From the NCBI GenBank assembly GCA_024449915.1, contig JAMZAV010003236.1, positions 1 through 64,000 of the forward strand: a DNA stretch of 64,000 bases, given 5' to 3'. The DNA comes from Sweltsa coloradensis (taxonomy: Eukaryota; Arthropoda; Insecta; Plecoptera; Chloroperlidae). Below are positions 23,470 through 34,104 of the stretch, in pieces. The first letter of the stretch is position 1; each line of letters starts with the position of its first letter. The notes beneath the pieces were generated by a model. That model was given only the letters and a program-made list of their open reading frames with translations. It did not search any database and was not told the origin of the DNA. Both the position numbers and the translations under genes were made by a program.

Positions 23470-23790
23470 ATCTCGGACCTTCTACGGCGCCTCAACGTCA
23501 AGCTATCGCCACCATTCACCACGTCCTTCCAACACGAAATCGGTAGCCTGATTTATTCAAGGGTAAAAGATGGGGGATTGAAATCCACGAAGTGGCTAGG
23601 ATGGTAGAGAAAAGCCGCCTAAAAGGCATAGGGAACATCTAAGCCGGCGATGACAAGAAGGGTCACACCTTCTTTGATAAATCAGGTCTGTTCCTGAAAG
23701 GCCGAACGCTCGCCACGAAGCTGGCCTACTAGAGTTTATCCGTAAGCTCTCCGTAGCTGGGTCGCAGCGCAATGCGTCATATCTTGCAAA
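23470..23790 (+). pseudogene. Probable C-terminal fragment of an R2-like non-LTR retrotransposon
   Basis: Across one frame change the reading gives LSPPFTTSFQHEIGSLIYSR, VKDGG, then HEVARMVEKSRLKGIGNI and LFLKGRTLATKLAY. The (F)..(A).VRDGGLGI pattern followed by a helix with R..R.. occurs in the region after the reverse transcriptase of R2-type elements. No RT motif or C-terminal restriction-like endonuclease is visible. Stops interrupt it. The clade is a guess from one motif. Confidence 0.35.
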
Positions 23791-23956
23791 AAACTGTAGT
23801 TCTACTATCCTGTTAGTTAGATAGATAGATAAAATGTTTTATTTCCATGACTTTTTTACATGTAGGGCCTACCTAATTTCATAGGACATTCTACGATCTA
23901 CACATATTTCAGGCTAGCCAGGTACTTTCTTTGACTTTTACTTTTACCCATTGCAG

Positions 23957-24092
23957 ATTCATGCATGCTACCAATTTCCCTGGTGTAATTGGGTGTGTTG
24001 ATGGTTCACACGTAGCAATGGTGCCACCAGCCAAAGAGATAGAACAATTGTATTTCAGCAGGAAATTTTACCATAGTAAAAATGTACAAATG
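23957..24092 (+). pseudogene. PIF/Harbinger transposase, internal exon with first catalytic Asp
   Basis: CATTGCAG|A at 23951-23956 is a good acceptor and ATG|GTAAGT at 24093 a strong donor, giving a clean 136-bp exon. It reads FMHATNFPGVIGCVDGSHVA, then a PP..E..YFSRKFYHSKNVQM block. FPGVIG.(V/I)DG(S/T)H carries the first catalytic Asp, and NRK.YHS.NVQ follows it in HARBI1-like nucleases. The flanking exons are not recognisable. The intact splice sites and frame suggest recent decay. Confidence 0.82.
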
Positions 24093-24639
24093 GTAAGTTT
24101 AAAATATTATATCCCTATTACCTATCTAGCAAAATCAAAATCCAATTATATCACGTCACAACCACTTAGGCCTACCTAACTTTATAGTTTCCATGAAGTT
24201 GTGCCTCTTAATTTTGAATTAATTGTAGAATTTTAAAAATAAATGATACCTAATACTAATATGCCTAGGTCCTAATGATGATAATAATAACAATAAGACA
24301 ATGTACTGTAAGACATTTTACAATATTTATTCCCCACCAGGGTTTTAAGAATTTAAGCCTACATAAAAATAAGCCACAATATTTTTACAATATATTATAT
24401 ATTATAGGCCTATTGGTGAATGTTATGGAGATACTTGCAAACATTAGTAGCGTTTCCAACTACGAGATAATCCGTCAACTGTTTGATGCTCTTTTCACAG
24501 TGATAAATTCAAAATATCAGAACGCTCGTATGAAGGAAGCTAGCCACTGAGGAAAGTTTGGCTGAATCTAGCCAAAATAGCTTTGTTCTGACTATGGAGG
24601 AAGATAATAGTAGGTCTGCAAGTCTGAAACAAACTTTCC

Positions 24640-25115
24640 TAAACTATTTCCAAAAAACATTCAATGCGATATTTAGGTGTACCAAGTGACTCATTGTAAA
24701 TTATTGACTAAATAGCCAACAAGCTAGGTTATAGGGGCATTTGGCTTCAGCGAGAAGATGTGGTTTTTCTAGTGTTACGGAAAATCCGGCAATTGGTATT
24801 ATTGGTGATATTTTTGGCATTTCTGCATCTTATGCTACTAGGGTATTTTCTAAATTTACTCCCATAATATCTAGCTGTTTAAACAACTTATTGTGTGGCC
24901 TGAAGAAGAATCAATACGTTGACTTCTTCCCACTTCATTCCAGGCAAGATATGGTCGTGTACAATCTATCATCGACTGCTTTAAGATTGAAATTGAGAAA
25001 CCGACTAAAGGTGCTGTCGTTTTTATTGCTGGTGATAATTTGGGAAGCCATTCACTTGGAGGATTTGTCGAGAACTTTGCCAACTCCACGCATTTTTGTC
25101 GATATTGCCTGATTG
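24640..25115 (+). pseudogene. DDE_Tnp_4/ISL2EU-like transposase relic joined to a second transposon motif
   Basis: The pieces read in three frames: a LGVPSDSL-like start (about 24670), LQREDVVF (24745), then IIGDIFGISASYATRVFSKF (24800-24860), which is the helix-turn-helix that precedes DDE_Tnp_4 domains. WPEEESIR and SFQARYGRVQSIIDCFKIEI follow, with the first catalytic Asp in IIDC (about 24970). After EKPTKGAV the frame continues without a break into FIAGDNLGSHSLGGFVENF and FCRYCLIALHC. That GDNLG.H...GF..SF...(F/Y)CR.C pattern belongs, from memory, to a different group of large transposon proteins and not to DDE_Tnp_4. The rest of the DDE domain is absent here. Confidence 0.6.
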
Positions 25116-25689
25116 CACTACACTGCTAGATTTAACCTTCAAATCGATAGATTCACAAAGCGGTCATTTTAGCAACGAAAACAAATACAATATTTTCCAA
25201 ACGGGGTGAAAAACTGATGTTTTTTTACCAATCACAGCATGATTGAGTAAAATTCGACTAATAGGAAGCAAGTATCAGTGTATAGTCTAATATACACGGA
25301 AAACTGCGTTGACCACCCCCTTTTACATGATGCCTACGCATTTCTTACCTGATAATGTTTTCACATCGTAAAGAACACTGACCATTTACCCAACATACTT
25401 GTCTGTATCAGTCCTGCAAGCGCATATCCTCTCAAGGCGCGACTGCGAGCCAACATACAAAAGAAGACATAATTGGGAATTCCCTAAACAGAAGTCGGAG
25501 CCCTTTGAATGACCATTTATTTACAAATCTAGTTCTTGGCCTCATGAGTTGCCCACACGTTTTTCGTAGTGTCTGCCTATCTGATTACAGTTACAAACAT
25601 AAACCTTAACAGCCTTCAAAGTAATATGTCGTGCCTTTTCAAAAACGGCAAAGTGACATTTAAAAAATGGAGAATATATCCCAGCAAAC

Positions 25690-26020
25690 ATGAGACTCTG
25701 GGCCCCGTGCGGGACAACCAAGGGAAGTGCGGATAAATTGCGGGTTAGGGAATGTTACGGGACAACCCGCACGGGTCCCGCGCGGACATGTTAGGGACAT
25801 TTCTATCTGGGAGAGCTACGGGACAACCCGCACCCCTTCAGGGAAAACTACGGGACACCCCGCAGGGGTCCCGCGAGGGAAACTCAAGGGACACCCCTTT
25901 AGGGAAAACTACGGGACAACCCGTACGGGTCCCGCGGAGGAAACTTAAGGGGTAACCCTTTCGGAAAGCTATGGGACGACCCGCACGGGTCCCGCGAGGG
26001 AAACTAAAGGGATAACCCAA
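25690..26020. repeat. GC-rich degenerate minisatellite element, copy 1
   Basis: About eight imperfect units combine a (G/C)GGGACAACCCGCACGGGT core with CCCGCGAGGGAAACT. It starts at CCCAGCAAACATG. The frames across it are repeat translations (high Gly, Pro, Arg) and not genes. A related block with the complementary border lies at 27533-27855. Confidence 0.7.
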
Positions 26021-26114
26021 AATGTGGAGTAATTATACTAAAACAATACGTGTGTATAGATTTATGTATAATACTTCCGTTGATTTATTATTTTAGTTCT
26101 ATTTCATTGCAAAT

Positions 26115-26172
26115 CGTTTTTTTATAACTGAATATAGGATAGGCCTATATAGACGTTAATTAAATAAATAAA
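26115..26172 (+). repeat. LINE/SINE-like 3' tail, second copy
   Basis: It matches 21930-22006 (TTTATAACTGAATA, GGATAG, GACGTTAA and an AAAT tail), with an inserted GGCCTATATA. Confidence 0.55.
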
Positions 26173-26835
26173 TATAACCATTCCATTTCCGACGAGTAAA
26201 TCGTATTAAGTCTTAGTTAAGTTGTGAAGGTATGTTGTCTGGGTGGCCGGCCACTGGTGAAGCTCGCAACTTGAGTTAGGTGTCCTGTATCATTGCTGTG
26301 ATCAGTTTTTTGACTTAGCCTATACAATTCCTAATAATTATATGTCTAATATATTAGAGTCAGATCTTTTGTACTATATTATTATCAAGATTTTGAAACA
26401 AGAATGAAGATTCGCGTTCGGTCGTTTCGCGAAAGTTTGATTACTCCCTGATTTGCTGTTCCTGATTTTTGAAACCTCATATTCTTTTGAGTTGGATCGT
26501 CTAATAAATCTGTTTTTTATTTCTTTTGCGTTTTTCTTTTTTTTAATGATTTTTTTCCTTTTTTCATTTCTTTCTTTTTATTAATTTCTACAAATTAAGT
26601 ACAAATTAATCTTAAAAATATGTTGAAGAGAATCAGAGAGTGCATACAATAGCCTCATAGCAAATTATGCGTGATATCCCTTCGTTACAACTAAATACAC
26701 GTAAACCTAATTTTGTAAAACAAATTAATTAATAAATAAACTAAATGTTGTAGAATCAAAATATGCTATAGACATAACAAAGAACATACTTTTTTTTATT
26801 TTTATTTATTGTAACTAGTATTAAAATATGTATGA

Positions 26836-27000
26836 TGATTTGTATTGCTTAACGCCTTTATGCACTAAGGCTATTCGAGTTAATTAGTGGTGATAATATG
26901 ACGATAAAGGAACGATCACAAAAAATATGCCTTATTCGGGATTCAAACCCACGTACTCGATGAGCGCCCTAATTGTATGTGCCACCGCGGACGTCGAGGG
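26836..27000 (-). repeat. tRNA-headed element with a hairpin-type tail (SINE relic)
   Basis: On the minus strand a B box GGGTTTGAATCCC (26938-26950) is preceded by a tRNA-like head. The element ends in a CTCGAATAGCC...GGCGTTAAGCAAT tail at 26838-26880. That tail has the same architecture as the hairpin-tail elements (TTGCTTAACG, then GC.CTAAGGCTATT.GAG on the plus strand). Confidence 0.5.
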
Positions 27001-27299
27001 GGGATAAGTGATCGCATTCGATTGGTTATAGATATAAGAACAATTATCTGTTCTTGGCTACCGTCGTCCATGCAATATATCCAGCCAGCATAAGATTTAA
27101 TGATCGAGTATTTGTTAAAGCCTAATAATCGAAGAGGATAGCAAGGATTTAAAAAAATATATAATAGTATCATGTTTTAATAAACACCAAAACACATTTT
27201 CAATATCACAATAGTTTGCACTGCAATGTTGTGTTCCGCAATCCACGCAAGCGTGCTCCCTTTGATAAGCCATCTAACGCGCCATAGACAGTATAGGTG

Positions 27300-27368
27300 C
27301 TGTAGCCGAGTGGATAGAGCGTCTGACTACGGAAGAAGGCATTGCGGGTTCGAGTTCGGCTGTAGTCA
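27300..27368 (+). repeat. tRNA-like segment (tRNA pseudogene or SINE head)
   Basis: TGTAGCCGAGTGGATAGAGCG is a good A-box and D-arm match and GGGTTCGAGTTC a good B box, at normal spacing. The anticodon stem does not pair and the acceptor is poor, so a functional tRNA is unlikely. Confidence 0.5.
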
Positions 27369-27532
27369 ATAAAATTTAAATGTCTGATAATTTCTTGTCT
27401 ATATTCTATGTACTTATTCCCCTTCACATTAAATGTATAAATTGAGAAAGTGGCATCGCGTAATAAATAATTCAATTTTAAAATTTTGGCCCGTTTTATC
27501 TGTTGACTTCTTTGAGTGTCTACTAGATGGCG

Positions 27533-27855
27533 CTAGAAGCAATGCACGGGAAACACTGGGACGAGTGCGGGACCCGTGCGGGACCCGGACGGGACCCGTG
27601 CGGGAAACTAGCGGGCAGACTATGGGACCCGTCCGGGACCATCAAGGGTAAGTCGCGGGCATGAGCGCGCGGGAAACGTTTAAGACGACTTGGGGACACA
27701 CTGGGACAAGTGCGGGATGTCCCGTACGGGACCCGGTCGTGGCCCATAGGACACTTCCGTACGGGGCCCGTACGGGCTGCCCACGGGTCCCGCACTAGCG
27801 GCATTACGGACAGACTTCGGGAAACGTGCGGGACACCGCAAAAATGTTTGCTGGA
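27533..27855. repeat. GC-rich degenerate minisatellite element, copy 2
   Basis: Repeated GCGGGACCCGTGCGGGACCC-type words, ending AAAATGTTTGCTGGATA. That right border is the reverse complement of the left border of copy 1 (CCAGCAAACAT), so the two copies share an end sequence in opposite orientation. Confidence 0.65.
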
Positions 27856-27879
27856 TAGTACATGTATATTAATTTATTC

Positions 27880-28064
27880 CCGGAGGGGCGAATGACAGTT
27901 CACCATAGTGGATTCAACACGAGATTTGGTAATGCGAATGTTTGAAGGAATTAGGTTCCATGCTCGGGCAGCAGAAACAGGAAATGAATTACTATATAAG
28001 GAGGTTTTATGTTTTGGGAATTTTAAAGTTAATGTTGATTGTGACCGTGTGTTGTTGTCATGAT
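27880..28064 (-). pseudogene. C-terminus of a non-LTR retrotransposon ORF2
   Basis: The minus strand reads NCNHDNNTRSQSTLTLKF, then KTSLYSNSFPVSAARAWNLI and PSNIR. The pattern R.(R/Q)......P...T..Y.NSF...AARLWN.LP..I is the usual ending of CR1/Jockey/L2-type ORF2 proteins. Only this tail remains, as in a strongly 5'-truncated insertion. Confidence 0.6.
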
Positions 28065-28888
28065 TGCAATTAAGAACCAAGCAAAGAAGAACAAAAAACC
28101 TTTGTTTTTTGTTTTTTTGCGCCGAACTTAATATGTACCATACCACCGAAAAAATCACCCAAGAGACGGGGGTAAGTTATGAGGGGTACACAGTGGAATC
28201 GACGCATTCTGAGGGAACAATAATAATTTTCTATTTTGAAACAGCAAAAGAATTGAATGAAAAACCATAAACCAGACGCTTGTACAACAACAATATATAG
28301 AAGAACAGTTAAAACAGTTAGAAGAACAGAAGGGGGCCCAAAGGACTCACCAAGGGAGGAGGAAAAGCGCCCCTTTTGCTTGAGTCTTTTGCTTCCTTTT
28401 GCAAGAAACAATCCGTCGCCCTGGCTCACCGAGGAGGCCTTTTTAAATTTTAAAGTCGAGCCGAGACAAATATTAAAAGTTTAAATTTTTTAAAGGGTAC
28501 ACCCTGTGATTAATAAAATACCAAATATAGTAGAATCGACTTTCTCGTCTTTCACGTCCACAACTAATTATAGGCCTACTAGTACTCGTCCCTGCACGCT
28601 TAAACACTGGACACCACGGCGAATGTTCGAAAGCGTACAACACGAGCAAGCCTCCTCAAGGGCATCACTAAACCACGTCTCTGTTTGTTATGTATTTAGT
28701 GTAAATAATGGCCATCCTTACTCTCAAACACGTTTTAAACCCTCCCCCCAAAAAGTTAAGCACAAAAAAATTCGCCCCCAGCGGCTGGGGCTGTGCCCCA
28801 GACTTCGTCCTTCCCCCGTCGGTATAGCAATCCTTGGCCCCCCATTGTAAAATCTCTGCTCATACCACGCGGTATAATCCACGTTGAA
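28065..28888. other. No supported gene
   Basis: Frames here lack motifs. A short perfect hairpin, CTGGGGC-TGT-GCCCCAG, sits in a GC-rich patch near 28785-28801. The rest is unremarkable. Confidence 0.45.
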
Positions 28889-28896
28889 TGTTAAAA

Positions 28897-29297
28897 TTGG
28901 ATATTGCTTAACGTCTCATATTTATGCAACTTGGCTAATCGAGACGAAGGGAGGGACGTAAGGGATGACGCGGGGGAGACAAGGGTGGCCCAGGCCTGTG
29001 CTGGCCCAGAACCACCACAAGCGTTTGGGGAGGGCAGGGGTTCCCCTACGTCGTCGTCGTCGTCTCCGTCTGTGTCATCATCCGTCCGTGTTGTCATTGT
29101 CGTCGCCGTCGGGGAGGTAGTCAAAGGGGAAGGGGAAAGTTCCCCGACGACGACCCAGAGCTCGCCATTAAGTTTCAGGAAAAAAACTCCCCAAATTTCG
29201 GGGGCCCCAACCACGATAAGGTTGCGGGGTTGGTATTTGATGACATTTGATGGATGGAATTTGAGGGGGGTTCCCGCATAAGTGGGGTGTGTTAATC
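28897..29297 (-). mobile_element. Hairpin-tail non-autonomous element, copy c
   Basis: The same hairpin, GGGAGGGACGTAAGGGATGACGCG and CGTCGTCG blocks as copy b, with about 50 extra bases at its 5' side. TGTTAAAA occurs at 28889-28896 and 29298-29305, a probable 8-bp target-site duplication. A 154-codon minus-strand frame runs across it but is repetitive (Thr/Asp/Ser) and not conserved in the other copies. Confidence 0.8.
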
Positions 29298-29434
29298 TGT
29301 TAAAACGCACGTGTGTGAAAAATGGCACCTCGTATGTCACGTTTGTTTCGTCCATGTGATGTTTTAAGAAACAGACTCATTTTAATATGGCTTCATTTGT
29401 GGTTAAGAGCCCATAGAAATAAACATCTTCGTAA

Positions 29435-29615
29435 ACAGAAACAGGGTAGGTGGTGGGTGAGGTCCTTTTTTCAAAAGCGTGAAGAACTGGACGATTAGAA
29501 GACGAAGAAAAGCATTTCAATTTTTATCGGATGAGCAAGGAAACCTTCGACGAGCTGCTCGAAAAAGTAACGCCCCATCTTAGAGGCAAACCAACACGAA
29601 ACTCAAGAAACCAAT
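29435..29615 (+). pseudogene. PIF/Harbinger transposase N-terminal fragment (third Harbinger relic)
   Basis: The reading is RWWVRSFFQKREEL, a frame change, then EDEEKHFNFYRMSKETFDEL and LEKVTPHLRGKPTRNSR. This is the (R)W(W/Y)V.P....R...G......L..D...F..Y.RMS...F..LL..V.P.L region before the DDE core of PIF/Harbinger nucleases. It is cut off after about 60 codons. Confidence 0.7.
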
Positions 29616-29670
29616 GCTGCCAATGCATGCTAGGCCTGGGCCCAGCTTCAAGTGCACATGGATAGAGAAA

Positions 29671-30025
29671 GTAGTAGTAGTAGTAGTTATTAGGTTTTAG
29701 GGCACCCCAGCACTAAGGTTATTAGTGCCTGTATTCTCTTTTTATAGTGTGTTTTATTTTTAAAAATTCCTTTGTACAGCTTCGATGACTTCAGATATTT
29801 AAAAACATTGCCAAATTCTCAGTTAAATCAGATATTTCTTTTAATTTTGGTTTGAGTTTAAAATCATTCCTCTCGTCCATATGTTGAGGACATTCTACTA
29901 AAATGTGCTTCAGAGTTAAAATCTAAACCACCTGCTCACAGGGGGGTGGATCTTCATCTCAAAAAAAGGGTATCCTTGAGTGAGATGTGTGTGTCCAATG
30001 CGTTTTTGGTATTTTGATGAAACTT
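29671..30025 (-). pseudogene. 3' end of an I-type LINE: ORF2 C-terminus and hairpin 3' UTR
   Basis: On the minus strand: RIGHTHLTQGY, a Cys/Pro segment, LKHILVECPQHMDERNDFKL, then a 3' UTR with CACTAA-GGTTA-TTAGTG (29711-29727 on the plus strand) and a (TAC)n/(TAA) tail. RIGHT.LTHGYL..(D)PP.C..C....T(V/L)KHIL.ECP is the zinc-binding C-terminus of I-clade ORF2. Copies of the same end lie at 33527-33645 and 44716-45010. Confidence 0.75.
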
Positions 30026-30232
30026 GTTAATTAACAACTTTTTGTTTTTTTTTTTAGGCACCACCATTAGCTGGTTGAAACTTCTATAATTTGAAAAAAA
30101 ATTCAAGACCTTTCACACGAATTCATCTGACTTCTTTTACTCAACTCGTGCACTACACCCGGATCCATAGAAGAGATAATGACACCGTACATGCAAAAGC
30201 TGTAGACAAAGCACACATACCCAACCCCGCGC

Positions 30233-30622
30233 ATGATTCACTGGATGATGACCCCATTCTGGGAATCAAGCAACGCAGTACATTTTCCCTACCGAGACTT
30301 TGCCATCACCAGCAGCCTCTCCGGTATTAGCTGCACTGTCGCCCCTGCTGCCATCGCAAGAAAGTCCACATCTAGAATCACAACAGAAGAACCGTCGTAT
30401 TGTACCCCAATTTCCAAGATGCAACAACACAGACATCCTCCAGACCCCGGCCAAGGATCTCGAGCACTGAAACTGACTAATAATCAATGTTTTACCTACG
30501 CGACGAACGGATCAACTTATAGCACGAACATGGACCCAACCAATTTTGAAAGAAAGTTAAGAAAACATTTTCTGGAAGATTGTGCGCGTTACGAGAAACA
30601 ATATGGTTCTCCAAGGTCGTAA
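30233..30622 (+). other. Unrecognised 129-codon open frame
   Basis: An acceptor-like tract (T)12AG lies upstream at about 30047-30058. The C-terminus is charged (NFERKLRKHFLEDCARYEKQ) and the rest is Ser/Thr/Pro-rich. I recognise no family. It may be an exon of a degraded transposon ORF next to the Harbinger and LINE relics. Confidence 0.25.
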
Positions 30623-30677
30623 AATGACGTGAAATTCTGATTACGAGTGTAATAAGTGGGTAAAATTGAACAATTTG

Positions 30678-31487
30678 TTATGTACAATATTTAGTTCAAT
30701 GTAAATTGTGGAAGAGAGAGAGACAATGATCAGCAACCTTGTGTGCACTGTGCAGTCTCACGGCTAGCTTGGTCAAGAGGGTCGAGCAACCCACTGGTTT
30801 TAGAATGACATTCACTGGTGTGAAAGGGAAACAGTCTAGCGCCACCTATGGTATTTTTACCCTTTATGGTGTAATGACTTTAAAATACTGTTTACGTCTG
30901 TGTTTACTCTATGGAGTCAAGAGAAGTATATTACTCTAGTTTCTTCAATGTCACAGTCCACCACACTTTAGGGGAAGCAAAGACAGTCTACCACACATTT
31001 GGAGCCTGAAGGGTATAAAAGAAGCCCCCCTTTAGTACAGAAATCAGAAGTGGTAGGTGTTTCCTACAAGACACATACTACAAGAGGGTGGGTGTTTCCT
31101 CCTCACACAAAAGCACAGGTATTTCCTGTGTCACTACACATAGAGCTGGTGTTTCCGCTAGTGCACAGAGACAGGTTTTTCCTTCTCTTTACACATGTAG
31201 GTTTGTCCTACAGAAACGACGCGAGTTGTTTTTTCTGCTCTTGCACAGAGACAGGTTTTTTCTACTCTTAAATACACGTGGGTTTTTCTCCCGGGGAAAG
31301 TCATAAACTGGATCAATTATTACATCTCTCTCTCTCTCTCTCTGTGTAACTCGAATGTGTATATCTTAATTGTCTTTGGTTTGTTTAATAAGTAATTTAA
31401 TTTATAAGTGACTCTTGTAAACTGCGATTAGAATAAATATTATGTATCACTCTGAATTTGTGTTTCTTAAATAATCCAACCTGTTAC
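30678..31487. repeat. Possible solo LTR
   Basis: The segment starts TGTTATGTAC and ends CCTGTTACA (TGTT...AACA-like termini). It holds a (TC)n run at 31326-31342, an AATAAA at about 31431 and internal direct repeats (GGTGTTTCCT; GACAGGTTTTTCC). No clear target duplication flanks it and no internal region adjoins. The call is structural only. Confidence 0.25.
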
Positions 31488-31742
31488 ATGTCAACGAAAA
31501 TTTAGTTTAAATTATTATTTAAATTAAATTTAGAAAAATGTAGCAGATAAAATTAAAGGCAAATAAATTAGGGAAAGGGTACTGCCCCTCATTGATACTG
31601 TAAGAAACGGTTGCCTCCAACTTCCAAAGCACTGCCGAGCTTTTATTTAAAAGACAAGCAAATGATTCCGTTCACTGCCGCTGCAATCTACGTCAGTACT
31701 TAAAGAACAACCCAAGGCCTGATGGTCTAAATTTATTTATTT

Positions 31743-31962
31743 ATTGGATATTGCTTAACGTCTCATATTTTATGCAACTTGCTAATCGAGACGAAGGGAG
31801 GGACGTAAGGGATGACGCGCGGGTCAAGGGGTGGACAGGCCTGTGCGGGTCAGAACCAGCCACAAGCGTATGGGGGGGCGGGGGTCCCCCCACGTCGTGG
31901 TCGTCGTCCGCCTGCGTCACCACCCACCCGCGTTGTCATTGTCTTCGCCGTCGGGGGTATCT
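31743..31962 (-). mobile_element. Hairpin-tail non-autonomous element, copy d (5'-truncated)
   Basis: TATTGCTTAACGTCTCATAT through CGTCGTCCGCC matches copy b, then stops at GCCGTCGGGGGTATC. Confidence 0.75.
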
Positions 31963-31994
31963 TTTCTTACGTCAAGTATCATATTTATTTAGCA

Positions 31995-32060
31995 ATCACA
32001 AAATTTGATGGCACTGATAACTTTACTGTTTAGTGCCCTAAAACCCTAATAACTAACTAA
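31995..32060 (+). repeat. I-type LINE 3' terminal fragment
   Basis: TTTAGTGCCCTAAAACCCTAATAACTAACTAAC is the sense orientation of the 3' end seen reversed at 29671 and 33527. Only the terminal 60 bases or so are present. Confidence 0.5.
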
Positions 32061-32269
32061 CAACAAAAACTAAATAAAATAAATGAACATTAAAAAGTTA
32101 GAAAAAAATTAATTGAAATGGTGTGTTCCAAGAAGCCCGGAAGCAATCTACTTGTCCCAACCATTTTTTTTCTTTTTTTTGGGGGGGGGGGGGGGAATAG
32201 TTACTCCTACATACTATATACTAAAATAAGGTGGTAACTACATTTTTTTGGGAACACTACAACAAAAAA

Positions 32270-32910
32270 CACTTTCCGAGAAACAACTCCTACGGCTGGA
32301 CGACGGAAACGATGGAGCAACACTGAGATGACGACCACTTCCCTGACAAGCAGGGCAGAACAAAGATTTTTGATTGGACATTGCTTAACGTCTCTTATTA
32401 ATGCAACTTGCAATTATAATTGCAACAAAACCCTTTTCCAGTCTGGACAGAACGACCACCTCCTGAAGTTCACAAACTTTAAAACACAATGATCCGAGCC
32501 ACAACAGCCAAGACTTGCTCGAACAACCCCACTCAGCTGTAATAGAAGCAAGTTCCCTGTAGAGGCACTTGTAAGAAGAGAACAAAGAGCCTGCACAAAA
32601 ACACTCCGCCTGCGACAAGAACAACAGTTTCGACTGCGTTTGCGAGGCTCTGCCGCTCTCTGCTGTGTGCATGTAGCTGCAGGTGGTTGTGAAAGGTGCG
32701 GGCGGCAAAGGTCATATCGACGCTACACGTGAAGTGCAATGGAGGTTTAAAATCGAATAATGGGCAGCACCACATGGGCTTCTGGTGTGTAATTAATTGG
32801 TTGAGTTATTTTATTAATGTGCATTAAGGGTCATCGTGCACATAATATAATGTTTGTTGTTATTGATTATAATTTGGTGCATTGATATGTTAGTAGATTA
32901 GTAGAGTTTT
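32270..32910. repeat. 'GTCTGGACAGAACAGAC' repeat, unit 5
   Basis: It keeps the family order (ACTGAGATGACGACCACTTCCC, CAGTCTGGACAGAACGAC, GTCATATCGACGC, GTGTAATTAATTGGTTGAG). About 50 bases of hairpin-tail sequence (GGACATTGCTTAACGTCTC) are inserted at 32360-32425. The 3' part closely matches 19480-19615. Confidence 0.7.
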
Positions 32911-33039
32911 AGGCAGGCTAAAATTGATCAAATCAAATATTTCAAAAATGATCCAAATGACATTAAGGGTATGATCAATGCTTTGTGTCAATGAATTATG
33001 TGTGACAATGAAGTGACTCCTTGTATTGTCGAGGGCACA

Positions 33040-33230
33040 ACAAGACCAGACCGAAGAGCGGAGACAAAACACGTCCGCGTGAGACAACAAGAACATACCG
33101 ACTGCTAGGCAGTAGGCCAAGGCTGGCTGTACCAGCGTTGTGAGAGTGCAGGGGGTTTAGTAAAAAGGGTGGCAGGGCGGCGAGGTCATATCGATGCAGC
33201 ACTTTTAAGTGCATTTAATTTAAAGTAAAG
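33040..33230. repeat. 'GTCTGGACAGAACAGAC' repeat, unit 6 (partial)
   Basis: GAGCGGAGACAAAACACGTCCG, GGCGGCGAGGTCATATCGATG and AAGTGCATTTAA are present. The 5' half is missing. Confidence 0.65.
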
Positions 33231-33526
33231 TAGTATGGACTTCTCATCATGATTTAGCAATAAAAATTATAAATAAAAAACAAATTAGGTGTCACAAAGA
33301 ACCATCTGAAATAATATTTTTTTTTCTACAATGGCAAAAGGGATCCATTCGAGTATTTTAATTAATTAAGCTCATCCCAACGAAATAGTTTGGAAATCGT
33401 TTGTAACATATATAAATGACTCGTGTGCAGATCACAATAAAAAAAATAGTATTACGTATTCTGAATCGAAATGTATTTTTTACCCATACTTGAATACTTT
33501 AATCTATCTTCCTGATAGATTTAAGT

Positions 33527-33645
33527 TAGTTAGTTATTAGGGTTTAAGGGCACACAACACTAAGGTTATTAGTGCTCGTGTTCTCTTTTAGAGTGATGTG
33601 CTATTTTTTAATTCTATTATACAGCTTTGTTTATTTCAGATATTA
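33527..33645 (-). repeat. I-type LINE 3' UTR fragment
   Basis: TAGTTAGTTATTAGGGTTTAAGG and CACTAAGGTTATTAGTG match 29671 onward. It stops where the DIRS-like coding sequence begins. Confidence 0.65.
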
Positions 33646-33648
33646 TCC

Positions 33649-34035
33649 GAAATCAACCCTGACACGAGAGAGGCTAATGCGACTTATCTCCTTGAGGGCC
33701 TAGAAAATAATCAAGCAGAAATGGGGGCAGCCCTATAGGGCATAAAATGGGCTTGCGATGAAGCCGAGGGACCCATCCATGTGATCATCATAAGTGATAA
33801 CAACAGCGTGGTATGGAGCCTCCCGAAAGAAAAAGGACGAACCTTTCGCAACGCCGCCCATAGACACTTTCTCTGGGCGATTTTTCGTCAACATCCCGAC
33901 TGCACATGGGACACTTTGTGGGTTCCGACGGACCGAAACCCAGCAGACAAGCCATCTCGCCTAGTACTAAATAATATTCACAGAGCAGCCTACCGGGACG
34001 CCAACGTCCACCCCCGACAGGACTGGTTCCGATAA
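33649..34035 (+). pseudogene. RNase H-like domain of a DIRS-type retroelement
   Basis: In one frame with a single internal stop (near 33736): EINPDTREANATYLLEGLEN, GIKWACDEAEGPIHVIIISD, NNSVVWSL, then TLWVPTDRNPADKPSR. A (S/T)DN..VV.......G box followed by WVP...N.AD..SR is the RNase H/connection pattern found after the RT of DIRS-like and some Ty3-like elements. The DIRS assignment is a preference, not proof: no tyrosine recombinase or RT motif is nearby. Confidence 0.5.
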
Positions 34036-34104
34036 ATTGTTTGACCGATGCACTACGGTGCGGCCAGCCTGTTGGGTAACTAATGTATAACCTTGCAATG
34101 TCTT

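Noticed and set aside
25727..26020. Gly/Pro/Arg-rich frames on both strands, collagen-like at first sight
   Set aside because: They are translations of a CGGGAC minisatellite. All frames give similar repetitive products.
28891..29355. 154-codon minus-strand frame
   Set aside because: It crosses the boundary of a non-autonomous repeat, and the frame is not kept in the other copies.
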